A stretch of 64,000 bases of DNA from Novosphingopyxis iocasae. Its GTDB lineage: Bacteria > Pseudomonadota > Alphaproteobacteria > Sphingomonadales > Sphingomonadaceae. The notes below the pieces were generated by a model, which did no database searches, had not been told where the DNA came from, and worked only from the letters and a program-made list of their open reading frames with translations. Positions 9,017 to 17,203 of the stretch are shown here, piece by piece. The stretch spans positions 891,001 through 955,000 of the forward strand of contig NZ_CP060495.1 of assembly GCF_014334095.1 (NCBI RefSeq), in the 5' to 3' direction. Position 1 is the stretch's first letter, and each line of letters opens with the position of its first letter. Made by a program: the position numbers and the translations under genes.

Positions 9017-10267
9017 ATGCGACAGCTTGCCTTAACTGTTTCACCGGATGAGGCTGCTGCAACCGTCAAGGCCGCTCAAGCCCATGGATTGACCCTGTTC
9101 GCGCAATTCGATGCTCGCGCGCGAAACGAGGCGCGGCAGGTGCTGATCCTGGAAGCGCCAAACGGGCGGATCGAAGACTTTCTCGCCGAAGTCGAGGACA
9201 GGACGGATTTGAGCGCGATGTTCGCCCCACAGGGCATAATTTCGCTGCGCCCGCCAGCATCGGAGCCCGAGAGCCAGATGCTGGACATACAGCCGCGCAG
9301 TCCGCTCGAGGTCTTTCTCAGTGCGTTACAAAGCATCGGATCGTGGCCGGGTTTTCTCGGCTACGCGATCGTGGGCGGCGTGATCGTCTGGATCGGTCTA
9401 TTTACCGAAAGTATATTCCTGCTTGTGGCCGCGATGCTAATTGCACCCTTTGCCGGGCCGGCGATGGCGCTCGCGATCGCGACTGCTCGCGGAGATGCGA
9501 ACTTGCTTGCCCGCTCGCTCTCGCGCTACGTCGCAGCGCTCGCCGCTAGCATTGCGACCGCCTACCTGCTCAGTCTGGCGTTCGACCAGCAGATTGCGAC
9601 CGAGCTCATGATCGAAACCAGCATGCGGTCGACAGTCTCGCTGTTGCTTCCCCTCGCGGCAGGCGTGGCAGGCGCACTCAATCTTGTTCAGTCGGAACGC
9701 AGCAGCCTGGTCAGCGGCGCTGCCACGGGCATGCTGGTCGCGGCCGCCTTGGCACCACCTGCCGGCCTTATCGGCATGGGATTAGCGATCGACCAGATGG
9801 ACATCGTCCTTTCCAGCCTGTGGGCGCTTGGGATCCAGATCGTCGGAATAAATCTCGCGGGCTGCGTGGTCTTTCGCATCTACGGCATGCGAACCAAAGG
9901 CGCGCGCTATCCGCGGGGCAAGGGGTGGATTTCGATCGTGTCGCTTGGCAGCAGCATCGCGGCGATGGCAGCGCTTGTGACCCTACAGTTTTCGAATGTC
10001 CCCCAATTCCAGCAATCCTCCATCTCGCAGCGGGTTTCCGCCTTGGTGGTGGAAGAGCTCGACCGGTCGCCGACGATCCGGCTCGTAACTGTCAATTCGC
10101 ACTTCACCCGCTCGCGCCAGCGGGGAGACAATCCGGTATGGGTCACGGTTCAAGTGCAGGCCGCGCTCGACGACCGAGAAGCGTCCGCGGTCGCGGACCG
10201 GATCGAGAAAAGAGTGGAAAGTGAATTTCCCATTACCGCATTGGTAGATCTGACAGCGAAAAACTAG
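9017..10267 (+). CDS. DUF389 integral membrane protein
   Basis: The 416-residue protein has a soluble N-terminal region (about 1-110), then a run of hydrophobic helices: FLGYAIVGGVIVWIGLF, SIFLLVAAMLIAPFAGPAMA, then further segments to about residue 345. The signature LVAAMLIAPFAGPAMALAIA is that of DUF389. A soluble C-terminal domain (QRVSALVVEELDRSP onward) follows. No transport or enzymatic role is established for the family. It follows the SDR with no spacing and is the last gene of the stress operon. Confidence 0.88.
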   Translation: MRQLALTVSPDEAAATVKAAQAHGLTLFAQFDARARNEARQVLILEAPNGRIEDFLAEVEDRTDLSAMFAPQGIISLRPPASEPESQMLDIQPRSPLEVFLSALQSIGSWPGFLGYAIVGGVIVWIGLFTESIFLLVAAMLIAPFAGPAMALAIATARGDANLLARSLSRYVAALAASIATAYLLSLAFDQQIATELMIETSMRSTVSLLLPLAAGVAGALNLVQSERSSLVSGAATGMLVAAALAPPAGLIGMGLAIDQMDIVLSSLWALGIQIVGINLAGCVVFRIYGMRTKGARYPRGKGWISIVSLGSSIAAMAALVTLQFSNVPQFQQSSISQRVSALVVEELDRSPTIRLVTVNSHFTRSRQRGDNPVWVTVQVQAALDDREASAVADRIEKRVESEFPITALVDLTAKN

Positions 10268-10392
10268 GCTCGAGAATTTTGGGCGACAAGAAACCGCAAA
10301 TTATCAATAGGATAAAGCCTCGTATTGGGGAGCGAGAAAAGATTGGATCGGTATTCTATCGTCACTTGGTGGAAGAAGACCCCCGTAGGGCA

Positions 10393-10715
10393 ATGGAGAA
10401 CTTTGTGTTCGCACCGTTCAACCTTTCCGACTACTATACAGGAGAACTTGTCGATCTGTGGTCGGTCGCCGATCAGATGACGAATTTTGTTCGCAATTTT
10501 GCGGACGCTGCGCAGGACCAAATCTTGTCCGACCGTATGAGTGCTACGGCAGATGGGATCGAGAGCTACCCCAAGACGCTAAATCACTCGTCGACGAATG
10601 CGGAGAAATCGAAAACGAACACTGCGCGGGTATGGAGCGCCTCATTAATTTCTCTGGGAAACAATCGCTTTGGCCTTGGAGCTGCGGAAGCTGGACGGTC
10701 AACGAGGTGCTATAG
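10393..10715 (+). pseudogene. Frameshifted remnant of a second DUF892 ferritin-like gene
   Basis: One frame gives NLSDYYTGELVDLWSVADQM and continues to GIESYPK. It matches residues 8-74 of the intact DUF892 protein encoded at 3507-4007. The match then jumps near base 10575 to another frame with LVDECGEIENEHCAGMERLI, matching LLKDCGVNEKEHCKGMEGLV of that protein. The similarity stops after this, so the C-terminal half is lost. The gene is therefore broken by a frameshift and truncation. It lies just downstream of the DUF389 gene on the opposite strand to its intact paralogue. Confidence 0.75.
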
Positions 10716-10894
10716 TTTTGGACGTTCGAGATGTCGCCGACTCGCCCCGAAAGCCACCGCTTGTTCAGAATTAAGCGGACGTCAGCTATGCGACCTAATT
10801 CCGGTCATCGGCGACCTCGTCGGCAATTCCAAAAGCGGACGTTAATAAGGTGCCAACTGAAAGAATGACTCTTCGGACGATCCGAAAAGGCGGC

Positions 10895-11056
10895 TCACAA
10901 TTTACGATTGTCTATAAGCTTTCTTACCGGGAGAGCAGCGTTGGCGTCGGCTTCGTCGTTCAACCAGTAGCGCTTCATCGCGCGGCCCCGCCCGAAGCGC
11001 AGATCGCGCAGTGTGATGGTCAGGTGCGTGGGCGTGGGCTCGGCATGGTCGATCAC
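10895..11056 (-). pseudogene. Fragment resembling the N-terminus of a PF10118-type metal-dependent hydrolase
   Basis: A short minus-strand frame (53 codons, GTG at 11056) contains LTITLRDLRFGRGRAMKRYW. This resembles the N-terminal RDxRFGR..KRWW signature of the predicted metal-dependent hydrolases of COG3687/PF10118. The normal protein continues for more than 250 residues; here the match ends within about 15 residues and a stop follows. It sits in a 576-base stretch without an intact gene, next to another decayed gene. Confidence 0.4.
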
Positions 11057-11066
11057 TCCATGGATA

Positions 11067-11082
11067 CTGACAGAAATGTCAG
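11067..11082. repeat. Short perfect inverted repeat (CTGACA-GAAA-TGTCAG)
   Basis: A 6-base perfect stem with a 4-base loop in the non-coding stretch before the lipoprotein gene. It has no T-tract, so it is not an obvious terminator. It could be an operator or chance. Confidence 0.3.
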
Positions 11083-11291
11083 CAATGCCGCTCCGCCTGT
11101 CGATTCGCCGTGTAAGACGGGGGCTTCATCCCGCCCATTCCTTCACGCAGCAACCTGTATGGGAAGGAGCCGATCGCAACGCGCGCCCCGGCAACAAATG
11201 TTAAGGATTGCATGGCGACATTGCCAAACGCCCTTCGCTCGTGGATAATTAAGGCATTGTGATCGTCACAGCTAATCGAACAGGATATGAT

Positions 11292-11570
11292 ATGAAGAAA
11301 ATGATTTTGGCCGCTGCGCTTCCCGCCCTGTTCACTCTCGCAGCTTGCGACAGCCCGGGTGAAGAAGTCGCCGAAGAGCAGGCCGACGTGACCGAGGCTC
11401 AGGGCGAAGTCATGGACGCGCAGGCCGGTGTTGCCGAAGCCCAGAGCGATCTGGCCGAAGAGGAGGCCGACCTTGCCACCGATCAGGTTGGCGCCGCGCA
11501 AATGGAGCAGAAGGCCGACATGAAGGAACAGCAGGCTGAGACGCTCGAGGATACCGCAGACGGTATCTGA
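11292..11570 (+). CDS. Small Ala/Glu-rich lipoprotein
   Basis: The 92-residue product starts with a lipoprotein signal (MKKMILAAALPALFTLAAC) with the lipobox LAAC, so Cys19 would be lipidated. The mature part is a heptad-like, Glu/Ala/Gln-rich sequence (EEVAEEQADVTEAQGEVMDA), almost certainly one long coiled coil, similar in design to Lpp-like or cell-envelope spacer lipoproteins. The frame is open upstream to 11259, but only the ATG at 11292 gives the signal peptide. A strong terminator follows 48 bases later, so it is probably monocistronic. Function unknown. Confidence 0.8.
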   Translation: MKKMILAAALPALFTLAACDSPGEEVAEEQADVTEAQGEVMDAQAGVAEAQSDLAEEEADLATDQVGAAQMEQKADMKEQQAETLEDTADGI

Positions 11571-11618
11571 TGCGTTAAAGATCGAATCGGAGGGTGCTCC
11601 TAACGGGCATCCTCCATC

Positions 11619-11651
11619 AAAAGGCCCGCTCACTCCCTGCGGGCCTTTTTT
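11619..11651 (+). terminator. Rho-independent terminator after the lipoprotein gene
   Basis: A GC-rich stem AAAAGGCCCGC pairs with GCGGGCCTTTTTT across a 9-base loop and runs into a T-tract. It is placed 48 bases after the lipoprotein stop. Confidence 0.88.
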
Positions 11652-11814
11652 TATGGAACGTGGTCGATGAGCTTCGTCGGGATCGCGAACTGCGAACTTG
11701 CGGTCGATCCGAACGATCGTCGTGGCTCGGTTTTATTGCCATCGCATTCCTCCATCTTGAGATGGCCGGCGATGAAATTCATACCCCGATGGTCGAGGGT
11801 AATGGGGACGTATA

Positions 11815-12594
11815 ATGGCCGAGATCATTCTAGCAGGAGAGCGGCGGCTTACGAACACGTTCGTCGAACGGCTGAGCCGTTGCGCTAGCTTGTCGGAGCG
11901 GGACGTGGCGGCGCTCGAGCGGATTTGCGCCAACACCCGGCGCTATCCCGCACAGCAGGATCTGATCCGCGAAGGCGATCCGCCGGGTCCGCTCTACGTC
12001 TTTCTCGAAGGGTGGGGTTGCCGCTACAAGATGCTGCCCGAGGGCGGGCGGCAGGTTCTGGCCGTGATGATGCCGGGCGACTTTTGCGACATGCACACCG
12101 GCCTGCTGAACGAGATGGATCACAGCATTGCCGCGGTGACCTTCTCGCAGGTGGCGATCATCGACCGGGTGGAGATGCAGGCGCTGATCGAAAGCCACCC
12201 CGCCATCGCCAAGGCATGCTGGCTCCAGCAACTGATCGATCTGGGCGTCGCGCGCTCCTGGATCGCGAGCCTGGGCCGCCGCGACGCCACCGAGCGCCTG
12301 GCGCATCTGATGTGCGAGCTTTTCTTCCGCGCCTGCGGCAATAGCGAGGATGGCCAGTGGCAATGCCGAATGCCGCTGAGCCAGATCCTCCTGGCCGACG
12401 CGCTCGGCCTGACGCCGGCGCATGTCAGCCGGGTCCTGCGCAAGCTCCGATCGGCCGGCGTAATGGAGCTGATCGACGATGAACTGGTGATCGCGGACGT
12501 CGACAAGCTCATGGAAATAGCCGGGTTCGATCATCATTATCTGCAAAGCAAACTCAGACAGCTTCGACCCGAATTGCATAATTCCGTCGGCTAG
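11815..12594 (+). CDS. Crp/Fnr family transcriptional regulator
   Basis: The 259-residue protein has a cyclic-nucleotide-binding-type beta roll (about residues 22-140, with GDPPGPLYVFLEGWGCRY) and a C-terminal winged helix. The recognition helix region is LADALGLTPAHVSRVLRKL (about 192-210). No N-terminal cysteine cluster of the FNR type is visible, so direct Fe-S oxygen sensing is unlikely. The overall form resembles the many Crp/Fnr paralogues (FixK-like) of sphingomonads. An FNR/FixK-type half-site pair lies 108 bases downstream, in front of the next gene, which makes that gene a plausible target. Confidence 0.9.
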   Translation: MAEIILAGERRLTNTFVERLSRCASLSERDVAALERICANTRRYPAQQDLIREGDPPGPLYVFLEGWGCRYKMLPEGGRQVLAVMMPGDFCDMHTGLLNEMDHSIAAVTFSQVAIIDRVEMQALIESHPAIAKACWLQQLIDLGVARSWIASLGRRDATERLAHLMCELFFRACGNSEDGQWQCRMPLSQILLADALGLTPAHVSRVLRKLRSAGVMELIDDELVIADVDKLMEIAGFDHHYLQSKLRQLRPELHNSVG

Positions 12595-12701
12595 GCGTCC
12601 AAGCGACGGGGCGGAGCGTATCGATGATGTGGCCGGGATCCGCGCAAGATTAGGCCAGCACCAGCTTATAAATAAATTTAATTGGCCGTGGAACCGACAA
12701 G

Positions 12702-12715
12702 TCGATCCAGATCAA
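12702..12715 (+). promoter_or_regulatory. FNR/FixK-type box upstream of the 12775 gene
   Basis: TCGATCCAGATCAA matches TTGAT-N4-ATCAA at 9 of 10 defined positions and is centred about 66 bases before the ATG at 12775. It lies directly after a Crp/Fnr regulator gene. An AT-rich stretch (12669-12683) precedes it. Confidence 0.5.
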
Positions 12716-12774
12716 TGGGTCGTGCTCCCAAAGACATTAACCTCCGATTACGATCACAAATTGGAGAATGTTTT

Positions 12775-13296
12775 ATGGCCGAAATACCAATCGAGAAAAA
12801 ATCGGGTTTTCCGCGGTGGGGATGGCTTCTGGCACTGCTGCTCCTGGCGTTGATCGCCTGGTTCATAATCGGCATGTTCGACGGTGACGACGACGTCATT
12901 GCCGATCAGACCGTTGCCACCGAGCAGATGGCCGATCCCGTAACCGATACCAGCGCCGGCCCGATCACCACGATGGCGGCACTGCTCGGAACCGGGGGCC
13001 TCGTCGCGATGAACGGTCGCGAAGTCGCGCTGCAGGATGTCCCGGTCGAATCGCTGAGCGGCGACATGGCTTTCTTCATCGGCGACAGTGCCGATAGCCG
13101 CGCGCTGGTCGTGTTCGATCAGGTTCCGACCCCCGGAACGCCCAAGGAAGGCGCGCTCGACGTCAATCCGGGTTCGCGGGTCAACATCACCGGTACAGTG
13201 CGCGAAGCGGGCGATCTGCCCGAAGCTGCGACCGCCGAATTCCCCGCAGGAATAGACTCGTACATTTATGCGACGAATGTCGACGTGCTGAACTGA
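12775..13296 (+). CDS. Membrane-anchored protein of unknown function
   Basis: A 173-residue protein with a short cytoplasmic leader (MAEIPIEKKSGFPRWG) and one transmembrane helix (about residues 17-37), so the rest is periplasmic. The periplasmic part has an acidic linker and a small domain from about residue 70 (MAALLGTGGLVAMNGREVAL) ending in ATNVDVLN. That pattern is compatible with a small beta-barrel/OB-like fold, but I do not recognise the family. The ATG at 12775 is preceded by GGAGA. An FNR-like box lies upstream, and the DUF2382 gene follows after 43 bases without a terminator, suggesting co-transcription. Confidence 0.7.
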   Translation: MAEIPIEKKSGFPRWGWLLALLLLALIAWFIIGMFDGDDDVIADQTVATEQMADPVTDTSAGPITTMAALLGTGGLVAMNGREVALQDVPVESLSGDMAFFIGDSADSRALVVFDQVPTPGTPKEGALDVNPGSRVNITGTVREAGDLPEAATAEFPAGIDSYIYATNVDVLN

Positions 13297-13339
13297 TCGC
13301 CGAAAAATCCAACTTAGAGTTAATTTAAAGGACAATATC

Positions 13340-14032
13340 ATGACCACCGATACATTCCGGCATGAAGATCAATTCGCCCATTTGGACTCGCTATCCGACT
13401 GGAAACTTGAGATTAGCAAGCAGGACATTCGCGGACGGCCGCTCGTCACACCGACCAACGTGAAGATCGGCATGATCGACGACTTGCTCGTCGAAAAGGG
13501 TGCCGAGCGGGTGAGCGCGATCAAGCTTGAAGACGATCGCATCTGCGCCGTCGAACGGCTCGAGATCGAAGCCGACCGCGTGATCTATCACCCTAAGGGC
13601 GCCGGCGTAGCCGCCGGAACCGTCGCGGGCCATCATGGCGATGCACGCCACAAGGAAAAGCGTATCCCCGTGGTCGAGGAGAAGGTCGCAATCGGCAAGC
13701 GTATGGTCGATGGCGGCGCGATCCGCGTCACCTCGAACGTCGTAAGCGAGAAGGTCGCCAAGGATCTCAATCTTCGCGACGAGACCGTCAAGGTCGAGAG
13801 GCGCGAGGTCAACCGCGCGGTCACCCCCGGCCAGGCCGACGCGATGATGGAGGACGGCACCGTCGAAATGCGCGAGCATGACGAGGAAGCCGTCGTGCAA
13901 AAGCAGGCCTTCGTCACCGACGAGGTCGTGGTTTCCAAGGATGCGGAAATTCGCAAGGAGCACGTCGAGGAGACTGCCCGCCGGACCGACATCGATGTCG
14001 AGAAGGACCGTGAGAGGAATAAGCGCCGCTGA
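13340..14032 (+). CDS. PRC-barrel plus DUF2382 (YsnF/AvaK-type) stress protein
   Basis: This 230-residue protein has an N-terminal PRC-barrel (about residues 15-90, with GRPLVTPTNVKIGMIDDLLV). Two or more DUF2382 units follow, marked by RIPVVEEKVAIGKRMVDGG and a second, more degenerate repeat near EEAVVQKQAFVTDEVVVSKD. The C-terminus is highly charged. YsnF-type proteins are general-stress proteins without known enzymatic activity. AAAGGAC precedes the ATG. It is probably co-transcribed with the membrane protein upstream and ends at a strong terminator. Confidence 0.88.
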   Translation: MTTDTFRHEDQFAHLDSLSDWKLEISKQDIRGRPLVTPTNVKIGMIDDLLVEKGAERVSAIKLEDDRICAVERLEIEADRVIYHPKGAGVAAGTVAGHHGDARHKEKRIPVVEEKVAIGKRMVDGGAIRVTSNVVSEKVAKDLNLRDETVKVERREVNRAVTPGQADAMMEDGTVEMREHDEEAVVQKQAFVTDEVVVSKDAEIRKEHVEETARRTDIDVEKDRERNKRR

Positions 14033-14053
14033 CCCTTAGCAGTTGCGTAGCCT

Positions 14054-14091
14054 GGGAGCCGTCAACTGCCGTTGGCGGCTCCCATTTTATT
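14054..14091 (+). terminator. Rho-independent terminator after the PRC/DUF2382 gene
   Basis: GGGAGCCGTCAAC pairs with GTTGGCGGCTCCC (one G-T wobble) across TGCC, followed by ATTTTATT. It separates the two DUF2382 genes. Confidence 0.85.
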
Positions 14092-14116
14092 GAATTTCAG
14101 CGATCAGGATCCCGTG

Positions 14117-14518
14117 ATGACCGCTCATGTAAATGAAGAAACGGACGCAGAGGCGTCTGCCGATATGATCCGCATTCCCGTCGTCGAAGAACGTGTCAGC
14201 ATCGGCAAGCGCGCCGTGGAAACCGGCCGTGTGCAGGTTCACAGCCGCGTCGTCGAGGACCGCAGCGTGCTGAGCGAAACGGTGACGAGCGAGAGCGTCT
14301 CGGTCGAACGCGTGCCGATCGGCCGAGACATCGACGAAGTGCCGCCTGTTCGCGAGGAGGACGGCGTGGTCATCGTGCCGGTGGTCGAGGAACGACTGAT
14401 CGTCACGCGCCAGCTCGTGCTGCGCGAAGAGATTAGGCTGATTAAGCGAGCGCACGAGGAAACGGTCGAAATACCCGTCTCCCTGAAACGCAAGGAGATA
14501 GAGATCGAGCGCGACTAG
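14117..14518 (+). CDS. DUF2382 domain protein
   Basis: A 133-residue protein made almost wholly of DUF2382 sequence: IRIPVVEERVSIGKRAVETG near the start and VVIVPVVEERLIVTRQLVLR near residue 90, so it holds two half-repeats. It lacks the PRC-barrel of the neighbour upstream. The ATG at 14117 follows the terminator at 14054-14091, so some transcription must read through or start in the short gap. It is likely a paralogue by local duplication, and the function is unknown beyond association with stress. Confidence 0.82.
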   Translation: MTAHVNEETDAEASADMIRIPVVEERVSIGKRAVETGRVQVHSRVVEDRSVLSETVTSESVSVERVPIGRDIDEVPPVREEDGVVIVPVVEERLIVTRQLVLREEIRLIKRAHEETVEIPVSLKRKEIEIERD

Positions 14519-14715
14519 CGTCCCGGCCACACATCGATGAGAACCTCGCGGTTGGCGCGGAGCTAGTTAAACGATGGCTGCATTTGGAAAGCTCAACTCG
14601 ATGGCTGAACGGCCGAAATTGGGAAGCGATACTACCGCTTCACTCACGCGAAGCGGAAATGGCGGGTTCCGGCCCAAATTCAGCCGTGACGAAGTGGCCC
14701 CGCATACAACTCGAT

Positions 14716-15528
14716 TTACCGCTGGGTTTTCGATGCGAAGACGTCGTCGAGATATGCTGCGAGCCGCACACCGCCCTGCATCAATCGCCGCTCAACGAAA
14801 GGCAGCTGCCGATATTGATATTCGTAGCTGAGTGAAGGCATGCCACCGTCGGCCGGCGCGGCCGGATAAGCCTGCTTCCGCACCTCGATGCTTTCCGCGA
14901 TCCAGACGAGGGGGTCGGCCGTCCACCAGTCGATGACGTTCTGCGGCGTCCTCTCCCGTTCCAGGCGCGCAGTATATTCGGTATAGCTGAGGTTCTGCCC
15001 TTCGATCAGCGCGGTATCCCAGACGCTGTGCAGGTTCGTCCGGTCACCGAAGAAGGTAACGCGCAGGTCGTTTCCGCCCCGATCGGTGCCATCGCCGACA
15101 TGCATCGGCTGGTGAAGATCGCCGACCAGATGGACCACGAATGCCAGCGCAACGCGCTTGTCGGCTTGGGTGGCCGCTGGATCACGCAAAACCGCGGCGT
15201 AGCGTTCCAGAGCACTATGGGCATCTCCCTCGGGCGGTGCGCCGACGTCGGCATAGGTTTTGCCATCGGGAATGGTGACATAGTGCCACGGCGTCGCTTC
15301 CTTCTGCCAGAAGGGCGCCGGGTTGGAGCGCTCTTCGTCCGCGAAGGTGGACAGCGTGGCTAGATCCTCTTTTCCGATAATCTGCTCGATCGCAGCGCGG
15401 GATCGGCCATCGATATTATCCTGAGCGATCTGGCCAATGATCCGGTGGCCGTTCTGACCCCATGCAAGGGCAGCAGATGGCGTGGACATGACGAGAGCGG
15501 CGAGAACGAGGGGGAGTTTCATTCGCAC
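14716..15528 (-). CDS. Secreted S1/P1-type nuclease
   Basis: The 270-residue precursor has a signal peptide cleaved at ALA before Trp23. In this family the mature N-terminal tryptophan itself ligates zinc, and WGQNGHR is the family's classic start. Further zinc ligands sit in HLVGDLHQPMHVGDG and GGNDLRV. S1/P1 nucleases are trinuclear-zinc phosphodiesterases that cut single-stranded DNA and RNA and act as 3'-nucleotidases, here exported to the periplasm or beyond. It stands alone on the minus strand, about 180 bases from the VOC gene. Confidence 0.93.
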   Translation of the reverse strand: MRMKLPLVLAALVMSTPSAALAWGQNGHRIIGQIAQDNIDGRSRAAIEQIIGKEDLATLSTFADEERSNPAPFWQKEATPWHYVTIPDGKTYADVGAPPEGDAHSALERYAAVLRDPAATQADKRVALAFVVHLVGDLHQPMHVGDGTDRGGNDLRVTFFGDRTNLHSVWDTALIEGQNLSYTEYTARLERERTPQNVIDWWTADPLVWIAESIEVRKQAYPAAPADGGMPSLSYEYQYRQLPFVERRLMQGGVRLAAYLDDVFASKTQR

Positions 15529-15710
15529 TCAATATCGCCGCCCTCAGCTTCTGTCATGCGGCAGAAGCTTACGGAATTTCTGGAGGTACAACCGCAATGG
15601 TGCTTTCAGTCACCTTGGCGGCGTGCACAAAATCGCCCACATCGATTGTCAGCTATCGAGCGACCTACAAATGACGGCGGATGACCGAAACTGGGGTGTT
15701 CAGCGGACGC

Positions 15711-16088
15711 TCAATCCATCAGGGCCGAGGGCCATCCGATCCGCACGAGCAAACCATCAGGCCCGGCGATCCCGACCTCGTAGAGACCCCATTCGCGATG
15801 CCGGAGGAGGCCTCCTGGTCTTATAATTAGATCGTCTGCTCGTGCGGCGATCGCCACCACGTCTGGCGTGCGAATGAAGATGCCGAAGGGATTGTGCTTA
15901 TCAGGGACCTGCCATTCTCCTGGACCAGCTTGGGTCAGGTGAACCTCGCAACCCCACCCCTCCATGATGATATATTCGTCGGTCCCACCGGTCCGATTGA
16001 ACCCTAGTCGTTCCCAGAAGGGCGTTGCAGCCTCGAGGTCGTTGCTCGGCACAATCGCGAAGGCGCCGATCGAGGGCACATCTGACAT
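15711..16088 (-). CDS. VOC (glyoxalase/bleomycin-resistance) superfamily protein
   Basis: The 125-residue protein has two beta-alpha-beta-beta-beta modules typical of the VOC fold: AIVPSNDLEAATPFWERLGF with EVHLTQAG, then GIFIRTPDVVAI with YEVGIAGPDGLLVRIGWP. The size and layout match the bleomycin-resistance-like subgroup that binds small molecules. A catalytic role is not certain. AAGGAG lies 10 bases before the ATG. Confidence 0.82.
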   Translation of the reverse strand: MSDVPSIGAFAIVPSNDLEAATPFWERLGFNRTGGTDEYIIMEGWGCEVHLTQAGPGEWQVPDKHNPFGIFIRTPDVVAIAARADDLIIRPGGLLRHREWGLYEVGIAGPDGLLVRIGWPSALMD

Positions 16089-16380
16089 CAGGCAATCTCT
16101 CCTTTTTGCTCGATCGTGATGCCGTTGAGCAGCAAAGTCTACAAGTGAGCGTTTCCCCTAAAGGCCGGTTTCTGTAGGGAAAGCGGCGATAGCGGACAGG
16201 GGGATGGCGAACAGAATTTGTCCGCGCGGCCTAGCAGCTTCCATTGGAGCTGCCGCTGCCGGTGCTCCCCCCCGCGGCGAGTGAGGCTCGAAATGAGCGC
16301 AAAAAACAGGGAAGTGTCATTTGAGCACGTGTTGGTGAGCCTTCAGCAGCTTATATTGATCGAACCTTGGCATTTGGGGC
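16089..16380. other. Intergenic region with one inverted repeat
   Basis: No gene is seen in these 292 bases between the divergent VOC and MarR-like genes. GCGGACA at 16192-16198 is repeated in inverted form as TGTCCGC at 16219-16225; the 20-base separation could suit a dimeric regulator. Confidence 0.3.
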
Positions 16381-16770
16381 ATGGCTAGAAGCGAGGGGGG
16401 AGCAAAACAAATGGGCAAGCCGGTGCTTTTATCGAAGCGGCAAATGCGCGATCGTGCCGCCAGCCATTTAGCCGACCGACGCTTGCGCAACAATGCCTTC
16501 CCGGACGTCACGTTCGGCGATCACTCGTGGGATATCCTGCTCATTCTCTTCATCGCCAAACTCGATGAGCGCGCAATGATCATCGCCGATCTCTATCGGG
16601 AGAGCTCCGCCCCGGAAACCACTCTTCTGCGGCACATCTCAGCACTGGAAGCGAAGGGTATGGTCGCCAAGCGACGCGACAAGGCCGATGCGCGATTCAG
16701 GTACATACGTCTGACCGACAAAGGCAGCGCGGCAATGGACCGCTGGGCGCATGCGGAGTTCGACGACTAG
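16381..16770 (+). CDS. MarR-like winged-helix regulator
   Basis: A 129-residue protein with the winged-helix core SWDILLILFIAKLDERAMII, a recognition helix in SSAPETTLLRHISALEAKGM, and a wing VAKRRDKADARFRYIRLTDKG. The form matches small MarR-type regulators common in sphingomonads. It lacks a long dimerisation helix on either side. It is divergent from the VOC protein, but a regulatory link is only inferred. The ligand is unknown. Confidence 0.82.
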   Translation: MARSEGGAKQMGKPVLLSKRQMRDRAASHLADRRLRNNAFPDVTFGDHSWDILLILFIAKLDERAMIIADLYRESSAPETTLLRHISALEAKGMVAKRRDKADARFRYIRLTDKGSAAMDRWAHAEFDD

Positions 16771-16825
16771 TGTGGATGTTCGGCGGATGCTCTCCACCGT
16801 CATTCTCGACTACCTTCCTTTCGTA

Positions 16826-17107
16826 TCAGCTGAGGATCTTTCGGCCGCCATCGGCAAGTTCCAGCTCGGGGAAGCGGTCGACGAAACGCTGCGCCGTAAC
16901 CGGATCGCGAAAATAGAACGCCGTGGCATCCGATCCGATCGCGGTGGTACTGTGGACCGCGCAGTCGTTCTCTCCGACCTCTTCTCGGAGCCAGATAAGT
17001 ATCTGATCGAACGCCTGTCCAAAGCCTCGCGCCGGCGTCCTGATCTTCACCCGCACCGGAAAAAGGGCGTCGTCTCGCTTCGCTGTTGGCATCGTGCGTC
17101 GGGCCAC
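16826..17107 (-). CDS. Small conserved-looking protein of unknown function
   Basis: The 93-residue product starts at a GTG with AAGGAG about 9 bases upstream, which supports it over the ATG at 17092. The sequence (LFPVRVKIRTPARGFGQAFD, then a C-terminal FRDPVTAQRFVDRFPELELA) looks like a compact alpha/beta protein, but I do not recognise a family. The overlapping plus-strand frame at 16751-17140 has poorer protein character, so this strand is preferred. Confidence 0.55.
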   Translation of the reverse strand: MARRTMPTAKRDDALFPVRVKIRTPARGFGQAFDQILIWLREEVGENDCAVHSTTAIGSDATAFYFRDPVTAQRFVDRFPELELADGGRKILS

Positions 17108-17203
17108 ATTCGCGTCTCCTTGATTCGTAGCAGGATATAGAACGAAGCAGGAACATGATCGAGAATCTTGGCAAGGTGATCGATAGCGATCATGCTATCC
17201 GCC

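Noticed and set aside
14574-14835. Two overlapping plus-strand frames of about 85 codons after the DUF2382 gene
   Set aside because: They run into the S1/P1 nuclease gene on the other strand and have no recognisable protein character.
16751-17140. Plus-strand frame opposite the 93-residue unknown protein
   Set aside because: Overlaps the MarR-like stop, lacks a ribosome site, and the minus-strand GTG with AAGGAG is better supported.
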